Source: Tragulus kanchil (lineage: Eukaryota > Chordata > Mammalia > Artiodactyla > Tragulidae). Taken from it: DNA of 64,000 nucleotides. The DNA lies in contig JAIOJX010000001.1 in NCBI GenBank assembly GCA_022376925.1, forward strand, positions 40,954,324 to 41,018,323. The letters are read 5' to 3'. The position numbers were made by a program, and so were the translations under genes. The notes under the pieces were generated by a model, which made no database searches, was not told the origin of the DNA, and was given only the letters and a program-made list of their open reading frames with translations. Positions 1-12,285 of this stretch are shown piece by piece (position 1 is the first letter of the stretch; every line of letters begins with the position of its first letter).

Positions 1-710
1 GTCTGACATTTTTGCTTCCTTAATGGATATGAAATTACATCTTCTTCCAGTTTTGATTTGCATTTTCCACTTTCTATTGAGATAGAACACCTTTCAGGAT
101 GTGTGCTTGCCATTCAGTTTTCTTCCATTGGGAAGTGCCTGCTAAAATTTCTTGTCCATTTTTTCGCAGGGGTGTTTGCCTTTTCATATCAATTTATGGG
201 TGCTCTGAATATATACTAGTTATTTTCCCCTTTTGGGTGACAGGAGTTACAAACAACATCACCCTTCTCTCAGTTTTGATTTTGTCTTCTCATTCTCTTA
301 CTGGTGACTCTTTATGAACATGAATTTTTATGAAATTTTAACTTAGTTTGATTCAAATGTATTTACCTTTAGGTTAGTGGTTCTTGTATTCTTCCTAAAG
401 ATGTCTTTTTCCACCAAAGGTTGTCTGTATCATCTTCTAAAAGACATATTTAATTTCCTTTTCACAATTTTATCTACCTGCTGCTAAAATAGATGATTGT
501 GAACAGTGTAGGTAGGAACCATTTTTTTTTTCCTTTTTCATATTAATGTGCAATTGAGCAGAATTATTTATTAAAGATACTATCTTTCCTTGTGGATCTA
601 CAGCGATGCCTTTATCTATCAATCTATTTCTCCATATAATCTCTTTCTGATGTCTGTTTGTCCATCAAACATCAAATCCATACCACCTTTGATTACATCA
701 AATCCACAGC
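1..710. other. No gene recognised
   Basis: AT-rich, T-rich non-coding sequence. The only open frame of note (72 codons at 99-317) has no recognisable domain and lies in low-complexity T-rich DNA, so I treat it as chance. No repeat family was recognised with confidence. Confidence 0.5.
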
Positions 711-845
711 ACCTTGAAAGTGAAAGTGAAGTCCCTCCGTCATGTAGCACTCTTTGTGACCCATGAACAAGTCATGGAATTCTTCAGGCAAGAATACGAG
801 TCGGGTAGCCTTTCCATTCTCCAAGGGAGTTTCCCACAGAACCTT
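711..845 (-). mobile_element. Bov-tA/Bov-A SINE fragment
   Basis: The plus strand shows the reverse complement of the ruminant SINE body: a GTGAAAGTGAAGT start, then text matching 'gactctttgtgacccatg', then 'ccaggcaagaatac' and 'ccatttccttctcc'-like blocks. The tRNA-derived head is missing, so the element is truncated at its 5' end. Diverged and non-coding. Confidence 0.8.
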
Positions 846-879
846 AACTTCAGTTTAATGATATGTCTGCACCCTGAGT

Positions 880-2056
880 AAAATAAGCCCTATGGCTATA
901 GTCTTCTTCCAGAATACTTTGGTTATTTTTGGCCCTTGTCATATCTATATAACCTTTTGGATAAGCTGGTCAACATCTAAAGTACATCTTGTTTTCTGTG
1001 AGGAGTTTTTATGATATTAATAGAAGTTTTTGCCAGTTAAATGTCTTTTAAATATACTCTCCAGTTTAACTTCTGTCTTTTCTCTCTCTCTCTCTGTGGT
1101 GTCTTTTGATGAGTAGAAGTTTCACATTTTAATATGATAAAATCATATTAAAACAATTTTTTTCACTTTTAAGTTTTACAGCTTTTGTACCATGTATGTT
1201 TTCTTGTACCTGAGTTAACAAATTTATTTCTCTATATGTTTTATAAAACTTATGCTATTGCTTTATCATATTTAAGTCTTTTATCTACCTGAAATCAATT
1301 TTTAAAATGTATGGCTTGAAGATTAGTCTGAATTTTTAAAAATATTTATTTATTTATTTTTGACTGTGTTGGGTCTTACTTGCAGCATGTGGTATCTTTT
1401 TGTTGTGGCATGTGGGCTTTTCTCTAGTTGAGACCCAGGGGCTCAGTAGTTGTGGCATGGCGTGAAGGATCTTAGTTCCTGAACCAGGAATTGAACCTAT
1501 GTCCCTTGCATTGCAAGGCAGATTCTTAACCACTGGACCACCAAGGAAACCCAGGTCTGAACATTTGAAAAACATATGGTCAAGGAATTGTCATAACATT
1601 ATTGAAAAGTCTGTCTAATCTTTCCATGTTATCACAGATCAAATCACCATTGACTTATGGTTCTTTTTCCTGGATTCCCCATTCTGTTCAGTTCATCAGT
1701 TTGTCTAAGTTCAGTACTGACTTAAATTTATCTGACATAATATTAAATTACTGTTTGATACCTGGCTAGGCAAATCTTCCTATTATGGTTTTCTTCTTTA
1801 TGTGTTCTGGCGATTTTTGGAAATTTGTACTTGAATATAAATTTTATAATCAGATTGTTAAGTTGCACCAAAATAACCTGGTGATATTATTTTATTGGAA
1901 CTGCACTGAATCTAGAAGCTTACAAAGTTTGGACTCTGTGTGCTAAAATAATTGACTGTACCTTCCAGGAACTAATATGTAGTGTCTTCAAGGCAGTGAT
2001 TTTGATTCTTTCCTCATTATTTTATTCTATTTGCCTAAAATACTGCTTACTGCATA
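880..2056 (-). mobile_element. Old L1M LINE, 3' part, interrupted
   Basis: Reverse-complement matches to the mammalian L1 ORF2 3' region are visible, such as the 'ttttatctacctgaaatcaa' block and 'ggaactgcactgaatct' (antisense of the standard L1 ORF2 tail). A CHR SINE at 1335-1553 interrupts it, and 3988-4640 continues it on the same strand. No frame is open. The 1279-2056 part recurs in the duplicate at 2403-3180. Confidence 0.65.
1335..1553 (-). mobile_element. CHR-type SINE (tRNA-derived)
   Basis: Complete SINE in minus orientation. Its A-rich tail is seen as TTTTTAAAAATATTTATTTA at the left and its tRNA-like head at the right ('ccactggaccaccaaggaaaccc', antisense of the CHR promoter A box). 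It is flanked by GTCTGAA on both sides (about 1327 and 1556), a target-site duplication. It sits inside the old L1M. A second, near-identical copy lies at 2459-2676 because the region is duplicated. Confidence 0.85.
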
Positions 2057-2275
2057 ATGTGTGCATGCTCAGTTATGTGTGGTTCTTTGTGACCCCATGG
2101 GCTATAGCCTGCCAGACTCCTCTGTCTCCTCTGGAATCTTCCAGGCAATAATACTGGAGTGGCTTACCATTTCCTACTCCAGACTACCTTACCAACCCAG
2201 GGATCAAACTCATATCTCCTGCATCTTCTGCACTAGCAGGCGGATTCTTTATCGCTGCTCCATCTGGGAAGCCCA
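2057..2275 (-). mobile_element. Bov-tA SINE
   Basis: Full-length-looking ruminant Bov-tA in minus orientation. It starts with the antisense Bov-A tail ('gtgtgcatgctcagttatgt'), continues through 'gtgaccccatgggctatagc', and ends with the antisense tRNA head and 'gggaagccc'. An 82-codon open frame across it is an incidental reading of the SINE. Duplicate copy at 3180-3398. Confidence 0.9.
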
Positions 2276-2458
2276 CTTAGTGCATAGCAGGGACTCAATA
2301 AAAAGCTGAGTTGACTGTTGAAGCAAAGTACACATCTATAGATGATTTGGTGGAGATTTGATATCTTTATGCTTTCCAGTTTTCTGATCCATAAATGTGT
2401 TGTTTTTATCTACCTGAAATCAATTTTAAAATGTATGGCTTGAAGATTAGTCTGAATT

Positions 2459-2676
2459 TTAAAAATATTTATTTATTTATTTTTGACTGTGTTGGGTCTT
2501 ACTTGCAGCATGTGGTATCTTTTTGTTGTGGCATGTGGGCTTTTCTCTAGTTGAGACCCAGGGGCTCAGTAGTTGTGGCATGGCGTGAAGGATCTTAGTT
2601 CCTGAACCAGGAATTGAACCTATGTCCCTTGCATTGCAAGGCAGATTCTTAACCACTGGACCACCAAGGAAACCCA
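2459..2676 (-). mobile_element. CHR-type SINE, second copy in D1
   Basis: Near-identical to the element at 1335-1553. Present because the surrounding 1.12 kb is repeated, not because of an independent insertion: the flanking L1M sequence is the same too. Confidence 0.85.
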
Positions 2677-3179
2677 GGTCTGAACATTTGAAAAACATAT
2701 GGTCAAGGAATTGTCATAACATTATTGAAAAGTCTGTCTAATCTTTCCATGTTATCACAGATCAAATCACCATTGACTTATGGTTCTTTTTCCTGGATTC
2801 CCCATTCTGTTCAGTTCATCAGTTTGTCTAAGTTCAGTACTGACTTAAATTTATCTGACATAATATTAAATTACTGTTTGATACCTGGCTAGGCAAATCT
2901 TCCTATTATGGTTTTCTTCTTTATGTGTTCTGGCGATTTTTGGAAATTTGTACTTGAATATAAATTTTATAATCAGATTGTTAAGTTGCACCAAAATAAC
3001 CTGGTGATATTATTTTATTGGAACTGCACTGAATCTAGAAGCTTACAAAGTTTGGACTCTGTGTGCTAAAATAATTGACTGTACCTTCCAGGAACTAATA
3101 TGTAGTGTCTTCAAGGCAGTGATTTTGATTCTTTCCTCATTATTTTATTCTATTTGCCTAAAATACTGCTTACTGCATA

Positions 3180-3398
3180 ATGTGTGCATGCTCAGTTATG
3201 TGTGGTTCTTTGTGACCCCATGGGCTATAGCCTGCCAGACTCCTCTGTCTCCTCTGGAATCTTCCAGGCAATAATACTGGAGTGGCTTACCATTTCCTAC
3301 TCCAGACTACCTTACCAACCCAGGGATCAAACTCATATCTCCTGCATCTTCTGCACTAGCAGGCGGATTCTTTATCGCTGCTCCATCTGGGAAGCCCA
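3180..3398 (-). mobile_element. Bov-tA SINE, second copy in D1
   Basis: Identical by eye to 2057-2275, including flanks. Should probably be counted once. Confidence 0.88.
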
Positions 3399-3536
3399 CT
3401 TAGTGCATAGCAGGGACTCAATAAAAAGCTGAGTTGACTGTTGAAGCAAAGTACACATCTATAGATGATTTGGTGGAGATTTGATATCTTTATGCTTTCC
3501 AGTTTTCTGATCCATAAATGTGTTGTATCTCACCTT

Positions 3537-3731
3537 TATGAGTCTGCCCAAGCTGCCATAACCAAATGCCACAGGCTAGGCCACTTATTTTCTCACAGGT
3601 CTAGAGGTTGGGAATCCCAGATGAAGGTACGATCATCAGGACTACTTTCTGGTGAGGCCTCTCTTCCTGGCTCAAATGCAGCCACCTTCTTACTATGTCT
3701 TCACAAGGCCTTTCCTCTATGTGGATGCATG

Positions 3732-3792
<61 letters not shown>

Positions 3793-3987
3793 AGACAGGA
3801 AAAGAAAGAACTTTGGGATCTCTTCCTCTTCTTACAAGGATGCCAGTCCTGTAGTATCAGGATCTCATCCTCTGACCTTGTTTTATCTTAACTTCTTTTT
3901 AATGTCCTTATCTATAAATACAGTCACATTGGAAATTATGGATTTCACATAGTAATGTGGAGAGGGAATATAATTCAGTCCATAACA
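3537..3987 (-). mobile_element. MaLR/MLT-like LTR
   Basis: Matches the reverse complement of a dispersed mammalian LTR of the ERVL-MaLR kind, as I recall its consensus: 'gtctgcccaagctgccataac' near the left end, 'ggtgaggcctctcttcctgg' in the middle, and 'ttcagtccataaca' at the right end. In its own orientation the element would start TGTTATGGACTGAA. A (GA)n tract at 3734-3789 has expanded inside it. Only the LTR is present, with no internal retroviral genes. Subfamily not resolved. Confidence 0.5.
3734..3789. repeat. (GA)n microsatellite
   Basis: About 28 GA units with a single AAA interruption near the start, inside the LTR. The 129-codon and 79-codon frames across it, encoding runs of R/E, are artefacts of the dinucleotide array. 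Confidence 0.95.
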
Positions 3988-4640
3988 CCATAATTTACTT
4001 AAATATTCTTTAGTCTCTTTCAATAAAGCTTTATAATTATTTAGCAAAGGTAGACTTTGTAATGAATATAATTTATATTTTGGTATACTTGTAAATATCT
4101 TTTAAAAATTACATTCTTTGCTGTTAGGTTTTGATGTATAGAAAACCAATCTGATTTTCTATGGATATTTTTATATCTAGCCACCTTACTGAACTTTGTA
4201 CTTAGTTCCATGATTTATCTATAAATTATTTGAGTAGTCTATCTACAGATCATATTATCCTTTCTAGTCCCTATGACTTTAATCTACTGTCTTGACTTCC
4301 ATTACTGACTAGGCTGTTCAGGGAAGTGTTGAAAAGCAAAGGTGATAACAAGCATCTTTCTTGAGTCACTGTAGCCAGTAAATTGTACGATATATTCAGT
4401 GTGCAATAACTATTAACTTAGACCTAAATAAGTAAATTATGTTTTTAATACTTCAACTTAAAATATTATATATGCTATTAATTTTATAGATATTTCACTT
4501 GTTAAAAATTATTCTTTGTTTTTTGTCATACATGGATACTGAATTTTAGCAAATAACCTTTAGAGTTTGTTGATTTTTCTTACAAATATGCTAAAGAAGT
4601 GAATTATATTTGCAACCACTCTAAAGTAACACTGATCTAG
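3988..4640 (-). mobile_element. Old L1M LINE, ORF2 part
   Basis: Reverse-complement L1 ORF2: 'agccaccttactgaacttt' and 'gaaaagcaaaggtgataac' correspond to the antisense of the L1 reverse-transcriptase region. Many stops on both strands. Probably the same ancient insertion as 880-2056, split by the LTR and SINEs. Confidence 0.6.
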
Positions 4641-5789
4641 TTTAACATTATGGTGGTATTATTTGTATTAATAACACCAGTATAGGCTTATCTAGTCTTC
4701 TTTGACAGCTCACAATCTAAATATCCTATGAGTTCATGCCAGTTTCAGCTTCCCTTATCTAATTCACACCTCAGGAAAAAATAAGCTTTTCATTAAGTAT
4801 CTATACACAGGTCAATTCAATATAACAAAATGTTTATCTTTTCCTCAGAAAAGAAAAATCTAGAGATGGTCAACAGTACATTCTCTTCACATTAAAAGTT
4901 CACAGAAGGCTGGAGGAAGGAGGGGGCCAGGGATATACATATGACTAATCTGGGATGATACATATCTATAAACAAAATTCTGTGAAAATAAAAAGTAAAA
5001 GAAAGAAAAAATTCACAGAAAACAGTTCTGTTTTCAAAATGACTTCTAGGTCAAAAGTCCCAAGGGGAGGGAGCTTTGTTAAGCATACAAGCACAGGTGA
5101 CACAAATTAATTGGAATCAAGGAATATATTGAAGTAGCATTGTGGAGAATTACCATTCTTTTCTGTTAGCTAAATGTACTAGAACAAACAAAAAAAAATG
5201 ATGACCTTCATTGATAAGGCTGAGATGAAGTAAAAATACTTTCATTTCCTTTTTTACCCTGAAGGTTGATTTTTATCAGGACACTTAAATGCATTTAGAA
5301 ATGATGTCTATTGGCAGGGGTGAACTTTTAATTCACGTCTTTCACTTCTCATTTTTTCTTGTCAATTAGATAGATAGATGGATGTAAAATCAGCGTTGTC
5401 ATCTAGGACTTATTATTTTTAATATAAAGCTAAATAATTTAATACAATTAAAAACCTAAGGTTTTATTCTTAGCATGACAAAGATGTCTAAGTGTTTATG
5501 CAGTGCATGTAATATTTAAAAATGTGTGACTTCTAATGCAATGTGTTAATATAATCTATTTACACATTATTTTTTCCATTCAAATAAATTTATGGATTCA
5601 GAGATCTTTTAAATTTAAATATACTGGTTGTCAGAGATTTTAACTGCTGTCTGAACCCAACATTATTTTCTTATTATTTTTCTACCAACATAACGTAGCT
5701 CTCTTATTTGGAGACCAGTGGTGATACTAACTGACTTCTTGTGTGCCTTATATGACTGTGTATTACACAAGAGGCTTTATTTATACTTT
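4641..5789. other. No gene; one L1 3'-end-like patch
   Basis: Non-coding AT-rich sequence. 4905-5010 ('ggggccagggatatacatatga' type) resembles the artiodactyl L1 3' end seen better at about 25590-25700. The rest was not recognised. Confidence 0.4.
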
Positions 5790-5975
5790 GCTATTTAAGC
5801 TACAAGAAAATCCTATATGGCAGATAATATTTAATAATTTCATTTCCCATATGAGAAAAACTGAAATGCTGAGAAGTTATGTAGCCTGTCCAAGGTTATA
5901 TAGCCAGCTAGCAAGTGGCAGACTGACATTCAAGTGCAAGATAATCTATTGCCAAAATCTGGCTACAAACCGTTG
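5790..5975 (+). mobile_element. MIR SINE
   Basis: Diverged but clear MIR core: 'atttcccatatgagaaaaac' then 'gtagcctgtccaaggttata' then 'agccagctagcaagtggcag', in the order of the MIR consensus. Open frames across it are chance. Confidence 0.8.
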
Positions 5976-7344
5976 AAGAAAAAGAACAGTTGACTTCTGT
6001 AATTCTTGTTGCAATAAAAATCAGAAATAGAATTATGAGGCAGTGCTCAATTTCCATGGTTCAGCCTGAATCTACTGAAGGAAGTAATTTTCTGTGACTA
6101 GGTCAGAAAAATTTGTAAAACACATACATGTATGTGTGCATTTGTATATGTATTTGTTAGTAGTGGTGAGCTGGAGAAAACCTTAGTAATCTGATTTATA
6201 CTTTTTAAGTTATACTTTTTTTAAAAAAGAGAAACATTAAAAGGAATTAAAATTAATGCAGTCAATGTAAAAGCCTTTTTGAGCTGTATATAATACAGGC
6301 CACACAAAGCTGGTGCTGAAAACAATGTTTCATGTATGCAGGCAATGAGATATAATTAGAGTATTTACTGCTGATATTTCCAATATTACTGTTGCATCCT
6401 ATGATTATACCAAGTCATATATAACTGCTACTTGGGAGTAGCACCTGGAAAAAGAAGCTTACTCATTAATTAGGGCTCCAACTGCTGTTCTATTATGAAC
6501 TGATAATCATTAGTTAGCTTAATTAACTCTCTGTACCTAGTTGAATCCTGACACCCTGGGAATATACTGAATAAAGTGGGCCTATGCTCATGAAATCCCC
6601 AAAAAACACTGTGATCTAGCATACCTATTATTTCATGTGTACATGTCTGCTCTCAAAAAGAAAGACTATAAACTTGCAAAATATAAAAGCACTCAAAATA
6701 TCAAGACCACTCAGGGCATACTGTGATTATAGTTGCAAGAGATGATGAAGCCCTGAAAATAGATCATTACAGTGAAGTAGTGGATCAGAGAGAGGTATTT
6801 CATTCATTATATAGTTATAAACACGACTCTTCTTATTAATGAATTTGAGAATATACATTATATTTTGATAGGTCAAGTTCACTGTGGGAAATCTATCTAC
6901 ACATTTATTGTGTTAATAGAGCCCCTACTGCTTAAAAAAAAAAAAAAAACACAAAGCAAAAAAGCCACACAGGAAATAAAATCAACAGAATGAGTTATCT
7001 ACAACCATTCAGAAAACAAATAAATAGAATAACCTTCAGATAAAATTGTACAAACTACAGTTTTGCTTAAAATTTAATTTCATTTTTATCAAAATTATAT
7101 ATTCAGAGACTAAAAAGTTAAATTGTTCCCCACAGTTATGACAGAATAGAAATTGAGCAGTTCCCCTCCCTATTTCTCCTCTAAAATGATCCCTCCTCAG
7201 TAGATACAAGTTTTCTCTTCTTAGCTATAATTTCCACAAGAGTAAATAACAAGTCTGTACCACTAGAATTCATTTTTCTCAGTTTCTATGTTACTTATTG
7301 ACACTCAATTATGGAAGATGAGGATTTAGTTTTAACTTCTCTAC
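5976..7344. other. No gene recognised
   Basis: Unique-looking AT-rich DNA with a short poly(A) run at about 6933-6949. I see no coding frame with family similarity, no RNA gene and no recent repeat. Confidence 0.5.
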
Positions 7345-7410
7345 TCACGCCACAGTCCATTGGGTCACAAAGAGTCAGACATGACTGAGCTACAGAACTG
7401 AACTGAAAGA
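7345..7410 (+). mobile_element. Bov-A 3'-end fragment
   Basis: A short tail of a ruminant SINE or BovB: 'cacagtccattgggtcacaa' then 'agtcagacatgactgagcta', then CAGAACTGAACTGAAAG, the ACTGA-rich end typical of Bov-A2 and BovB. Confidence 0.8.
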
Positions 7411-7769
7411 ACTCCAAAAACACAAACTCTCCATTCTCTACTTTCATTTTACTTCTTTCAGTATTTTTCATTACTGTACATTGTTATGACAATGTTATAT
7501 TTTCCCTGAAATTAAAAATGACCTATTTTTGTTTTTTATGTTCAGTGAAAATCTCTTTCTAATATCTTCACACATAGCAAAATAATTCCTTCTGGAATCG
7601 GTAAGGTATTCTCCCTGGACCATTCGGTCCTCTGCTAAGACCTGGACGACAACATAGCTTTTGTGGAGTTTCTTTTGCCATCATTCTGGAAATTTATCTC
7701 AAAATGCACTTTGACTTCCCTGTCCTTACATTCCATATCTTGGTTAACATCATCATTTGGGGGAGTATA

Positions 7770-8345
7770 TTCTAAAATTGTTCTGGTTGTTTTTATCTTT
7801 ATTTCAGTGTTGTTGAGAAATAACTGACACACATCACTGTATATGTTTAAGGCATCAAGCAATACTGGTTTGATTTACATACTTTGTTACATGATGACCA
7901 CAATAGGTTTAGCTAACATCCATCATCTCACAGAGCTGAAATAAAAAGAAAAGAAAAAGAAAAGAACTTCTTGATGTGATAAGAACTCATAGAATGTACT
8001 ATCTTAACAACTTTCCTATTTTTCATGCAGCAGTTTTAACTATGCTCATGTTGTACATCTTCAATACTTATTTATCTTACAGCCAAAATTTGTACCTTTG
8101 GACCATCTCCTTTCAATCCCCCAGCCAGAGACTGAGGTCTCTGGTGACCACAATTTTGATCTCTTTTTCTATGAGATTTTGTTGTTGTAGTTTTAGATTC
8201 CACATATAAAGAAGTTCACACTGTATCTGTCTTCTTCTGTCTGACTTACATCACTTAGCCAAACACCTTCAAGGTTCATCCATGCTGTTTCAAATGGTAG
8301 GATTTCTGCCTTTTTTATACCTCAATAATATTCCATTGTTGAGGA
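7770..8345 (-). mobile_element. Old L1M 3'UTR fragment
   Basis: Antisense L1M 3' region: 'acatccatcatctcacagag', 'ctatcttaacaactttccta', 'gattccacatataaagaag' and 'ttcatccatgctgtttcaaa' follow the order of the mammalian L1MA/L1MB 3'UTR read backwards. Non-coding. Duplicated at about 8860-9435. Confidence 0.65.
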
Positions 8346-8359
8346 TAATAATATTCCAT

Positions 8360-8833
8360 TATTGGGGATAACAAAGTTTTGAGAGGGAGCTTCTCAAAAC
8401 TTCATACTGGTTCAAACTGCTATCATTATTCTTAATGACTCCATGCCATGTAAAGTAGTTTGATCCCATCAGTGATCTGAGATGTGCGAGATAAGGTGCA
8501 GTCCCCTAGGTAGCCTGTAGAATTGGATGTGTGATCCAGGATTTTTTACTTCATCAAATAGAAGTAGAGTCTAATCTTTTCTCTACTCACTCTGTGCTGA
8601 GCTGGAAGGAGGGATTATGACAAGTGCTTGTGTGCTAGCCCAAAGTACTGCCTTTGTTTTCAGTGGTCCTCAGGGGTCTGGATTATCCCAGATCCTGTCA
8701 GTGCTCTGAGACAGGTTAAGATGGAAACCTTGGAAGCCCCAGAAAAGTTTGAATCTTGGATGTATGGGCAAACTTTTCCTTCTCCAGAAACAAGCCAAAA
8801 GCTGAGGGTTTTCTTCCAATCATGTAGCACTAT
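8360..8833. other. Unclassified repeat-like segment
   Basis: Sequence with an LTR-like feel (alternating GA-rich and CT-rich blocks, TGCTGAGCTGGAAGG), but I cannot assign a family. It recurs at 9450-9923 through D2 and continues uniquely to about 10140. A 92-codon frame at 8628 has no recognisable domain. Confidence 0.25.
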
Positions 8834-10700
8834 CAAACATCATCATTTGGGGGAGTATATTCTAAAATTGTTCTGGTTGTTTTTATCTTTATTTCAGTGT
8901 TGTTGAGAAATAACTGACACACATCACTGTATATGTTTAAGGCATCAAGCAATACTGGTTTGATTTACATACTTTGTTACATGATGACCACAATAGGTTT
9001 AGCTAACATCCATCATCTCACAGAGCTGAAATAAAAAGAAAAGAAAAAGAAAAGAACTTCTTGATGTGATAAGAACTCATAGAATGTACTATCTTAACAA
9101 CTTTCCTATTTTTCATGCAGCAGTTTTAACTATGCTCATGTTGTACATCTTCAATACTTATTTATCTTACAGCCAAAATTTGTACCTTTGGACCATCTCC
9201 TTTCAATCCCCCAGCCAGAGACTGAGGTCTCTGGTGACCACAATTTTGATCTCTTTTTCTATGAGATTTTGTTGTTGTAGTTTTAGATTCCACATATAAA
9301 GAAGTTCACACTGTATCTGTCTTCTTCTGTCTGACTTACATCACTTAGCCAAACACCTTCAAGGTTCATCCATGCTGTTTCAAATGGTAGGATTTCTGCC
9401 TTTTTTATACCTCAATAATATTCCATTGTTGAGGATAATAATATTCCATTATTAGGGATAACAAAGTTTTGAGAGGGAGCTTCTCAAAACTTCATACTGG
9501 TTCAAACTGCTATCATTATTCTTAATGACTCCATGCCATGTAAAGTAGTTTGATCCCATCAGTGATCTGAGATGTGCGAGATAAGGTGCAGTCCCCTAGG
9601 TAGCCTGTAGAATTGGATGTGTGATCCAGGATTTTTTACTTCATCAAATAGAAGTAGAGTCTAATCTTTTCTCTACTCACTCTGTGCTGAGCTGGAAGGA
9701 GGGATTATGACAAGTGCTTGTGTGCTAGCCCAAAGTACTGCCTTTGTTTTCAGTGGTCCTCAGGGGTCTGGATTATCCCAGATCCTGTCAGTGCTCTGAG
9801 ACAGGTTAAGATGGAAACCTTGGAAGCCCCAGAAAAGTTTGAATCTTGGATGTATGGGCAAACTTTTCCTTCTCCAGAAACAAGCCAAAAGCTGAGGGTT
9901 TTCTTCCAATCATGTAGCACTATGCCAGAGGCAAGAATTCAGGTGAGAGGTATCTTGCACTATCCTACCAGATCCAAGTAGCTAGTTTCATGCTTATCCC
10001 AGATGCAACATTCTTTCAACTAGATTCTGGATTTCTCATGAAATGAATTTCTCCGCATATGCTTGTTGAACTGGTCTATCTACATGGGGAATAAGGGTCA
10101 AAGGCTTCCTCTTCTACCACCCTTTGATTACACCCTCTCAACTATATTTCTATACAACTGCAATGAATAATATAAAATAACATTTAGAATATTTCACTTG
10201 TAATAACATCAAAGACAACACATAGAATGTATGAAAATATGACTTCTACATCAAAAATCACATACAAATGTAAAAAATTGTATAAAAGGTAAGAAAAATT
10301 GAATTCATTCCCACATTCTGAAATATACAGTTTAATATCATCAAAATCACAATGGTTCCCAAATTAACGCACAGATTCATCACAATTATTAACAGGGTTT
10401 CAACTTTTCATAGCAACTGAGAAATCAATCCTGAAATTATTGTTGGAATGCAAGAAATTGAGAATAGCCAAAACAGGCTTGAAAAAGAACAAATCTGGAT
10501 GACTCAAAGCTCCTGATTTAAAAATTAAAGTGTAGCACTTGCCTGTATGTATACACATTATTAGAACAGAATAAAAATTTAGAAGCAAGTATATATATTA
10601 ATGGTCAATGGAATTTTGAAAATTGTGCAGTGAGGAGTCCAGTTACTATGAAAAACAGCATGTAAGCTCCTCAAAAAATTAAAAATGGAACTATATGACC

Positions 10701-10834
10701 TGCCAAATTCACTTCTGAGTGTATATCTCAAGAATATAAAAACATTACCTTGGAAAGACATGCAACATGCCAAATTCACTTCTGAGTATTTATCTCAAGA
10801 ATATAAAAACATTACCTTGGAAAGACATGCGCAC
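10701..10834 (+). repeat. 67-bp tandem repeat, 2 units
   Basis: Two consecutive 67-base units starting TGCCAAATTCACTTCTGAG at 10701 and 10768, nearly identical, inside the L1M tail. Both units appear again at about 11807-11940 through D3, so this small duplication predates whatever made D3. Confidence 0.85.
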
Positions 10835-10918
10835 CTCCTTCACTGAAGCATTCTTTACAAGAGCTAAGATATATAAACAACTGTACCTTCGTTAAATAAA
10901 AGGATAAAGAAAATATTG

Positions 10919-10948
10919 CACACACACACACACACACACATACACACA
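10919..10948. repeat. (CA)n microsatellite
   Basis: Short CA run with a TACACACA interruption. The D3 partner at 12025-12052 is an uninterrupted CA run. Confidence 0.9.
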
Positions 10949-11179
10949 GTGGAATATTATTCAGCCATAAAAGGAAGGAAATCTTGCCATTTGCTGTATC
11001 ATGTATAAACGTTTAGAGTATGATACTAAGTGAAATAAGCTGGACAGAGAAGACAAATACTGCATGATGTCACCTATATGCAGATCTAAAAAAAGAGACA
11101 AAGATCGTAGATACACAGAAGTTGGTGGTTTCCAGAAATCAGATGTGGGCAGTGGGTCATATGAGTGAAGGAGGTTGTG

Positions 11180-11667
11180 ACTAAATTCTTTTAATTTTTG
11201 CTTGTCTGTAAAGCTTTTGATTTCTCCATCAATTTTGAAGGAGATCCTTGCAGGGTAGAGGATTCTTGGTTGCAGATTATTCTCTTTCAGCCGTTTAAAT
11301 GTGTCCTGCCATTCCCTTCTGGCCTGCAGAGTTTCTGTTGAAAGATCAGCTGTTAAATGGATGGGCTTTCCCTTGTATGTCACTAGTTGCTTTTCCCTTG
11401 CTGCTTTGAGAATTCTATCTTTGTGTTTAATTTGTGTTAACTTCATTAATATGTGTCTTGGTGTGTTTCTTCTCGGATTGATTCTGTTAGGTACTCTTTG
11501 TGCTTCTTGGACTTGATTGACTATTTCTTTTCCCATGTTGGGGAAATTTTCAACTATAATCTCTTCAAAAATTTTCTCATAGCCTTTCTTTTTTTCTTCT
11601 TCTTCTGGAACCCCTATAATTCGAATATTGGTGCATTTGATATTATCCCAGAGGTCTCTGAGGCTGT
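11180..11667 (-). pseudogene. L1 ORF1 C-terminal part, D3 copy 1
   Basis: Same reading as residues about 127-286 of the ORF1 at 12286-13144, but cut at 11667 where D3 copy 1 ends. The frame then runs into unrelated sequence. Almost certainly a duplicated portion of the same ORF1. Confidence 0.75.
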
Positions 11668-12024
11668 CTAGAACAGAATAAAAATTTAGAAGCAAGTATA
11701 TATATTAATGGTCAATGGAATTTTGAAAATTGTGCAGTGAGGAGTCCAGTTACTATGAAAACAGCATGTAAGCTCCTCAAAAAATTAAAAATGGAACTAT
11801 ATGACCTGCCAAATTCACTTCTGAGTGTATATCTCAAGAATATAAAAACATTACCTTGGAAAGACATGCAACATGCCAAATTCACTTCTGAGTATTTATC
11901 TCAAGAATATAAAAACATTACCTTGGAAAGACATGCGCACCTCCTTCACTGAAGCATTCTTTACAAGAGCTAAGATATATAAACAACTGTACCTTCGTTA
12001 AATAAAAGGATAAAGAAAATATTG

Positions 12025-12052
12025 CACACACACACACACACACACACACACA
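12025..12052. repeat. (CA)n microsatellite, D3 copy
   Basis: Uninterrupted CA run, partner of 10919-10948. Confidence 0.9.
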
Positions 12053-12285
12053 GTGGAATATTATTCAGCCATAAAAGGAAGGAAATCTTGCCATTTGCTG
12101 TATCATGTATAAACGTTTAGAGTATGATACTAAGTGAAATAAGCTGGACAGAGAAGACAAATACTGCATGATGTCACCTATATGCAGATCTAAAAAAAGA
12201 GACAAAGATCGTAGATACACAGAAGTTGGTGGTTTCCAGAAATCAGATGTGGGCAGTGGGTCATATGAGTGAAGGAGGTTGTGAC

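Larger units (their letters stand above)
1279..3525. repeat. Tandem direct duplication D1 (unit ~1123 bp)
   Basis: Copy 1 is 1279-2402 and copy 2 is 2403-3525, directly abutting. Both carry the same CHR SINE and the same Bov-tA. Visible differences are homopolymer T-run lengths just after the start of copy 2. The left copy ends and the right copy begins mid-sequence without any transposon signature. Probably an unmerged contig overlap. Confidence 0.9.
7747..9923. repeat. Tandem direct duplication D2 (unit 1090 bp)
   Basis: Copy 1 is about 7747-8833, copy 2 about 8837-9923, with 3 bases between them. One substitution is visible: ATTGGGGATA in copy 1 (about 8371) versus ATTAGGGATA in copy 2. 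After copy 2 the sequence continues smoothly ('tatgccagaggcaag'), whereas copy 1 breaks at the same point. Confidence 0.9.
10142..12285 (+). mobile_element. Old L1M LINE, ORF2 end to 3'UTR
   Basis: Plus-strand L1M: 'agaatagccaaaacaggctt' and 'gaaaaagaacaaatctggat' are the late ORF2 part; then come 'aagctcctcaaaaaattaaa' and 'ggaatattattcagccataa' of the L1 tail, and the 3'UTR ('gaagttggtggtttccagaa'). The insertion is interrupted at about 12286 by a minus-strand young L1 and resumes at about 17522. No intact frame. D3 repeats its last ~700 bases. Confidence 0.7.

Noticed and set aside
3465..3891. 129-aa and 79-aa frames rich in R/E
   Set aside because: They cross a (GA)n microsatellite inside an LTR. 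The charged run is a dinucleotide artefact.
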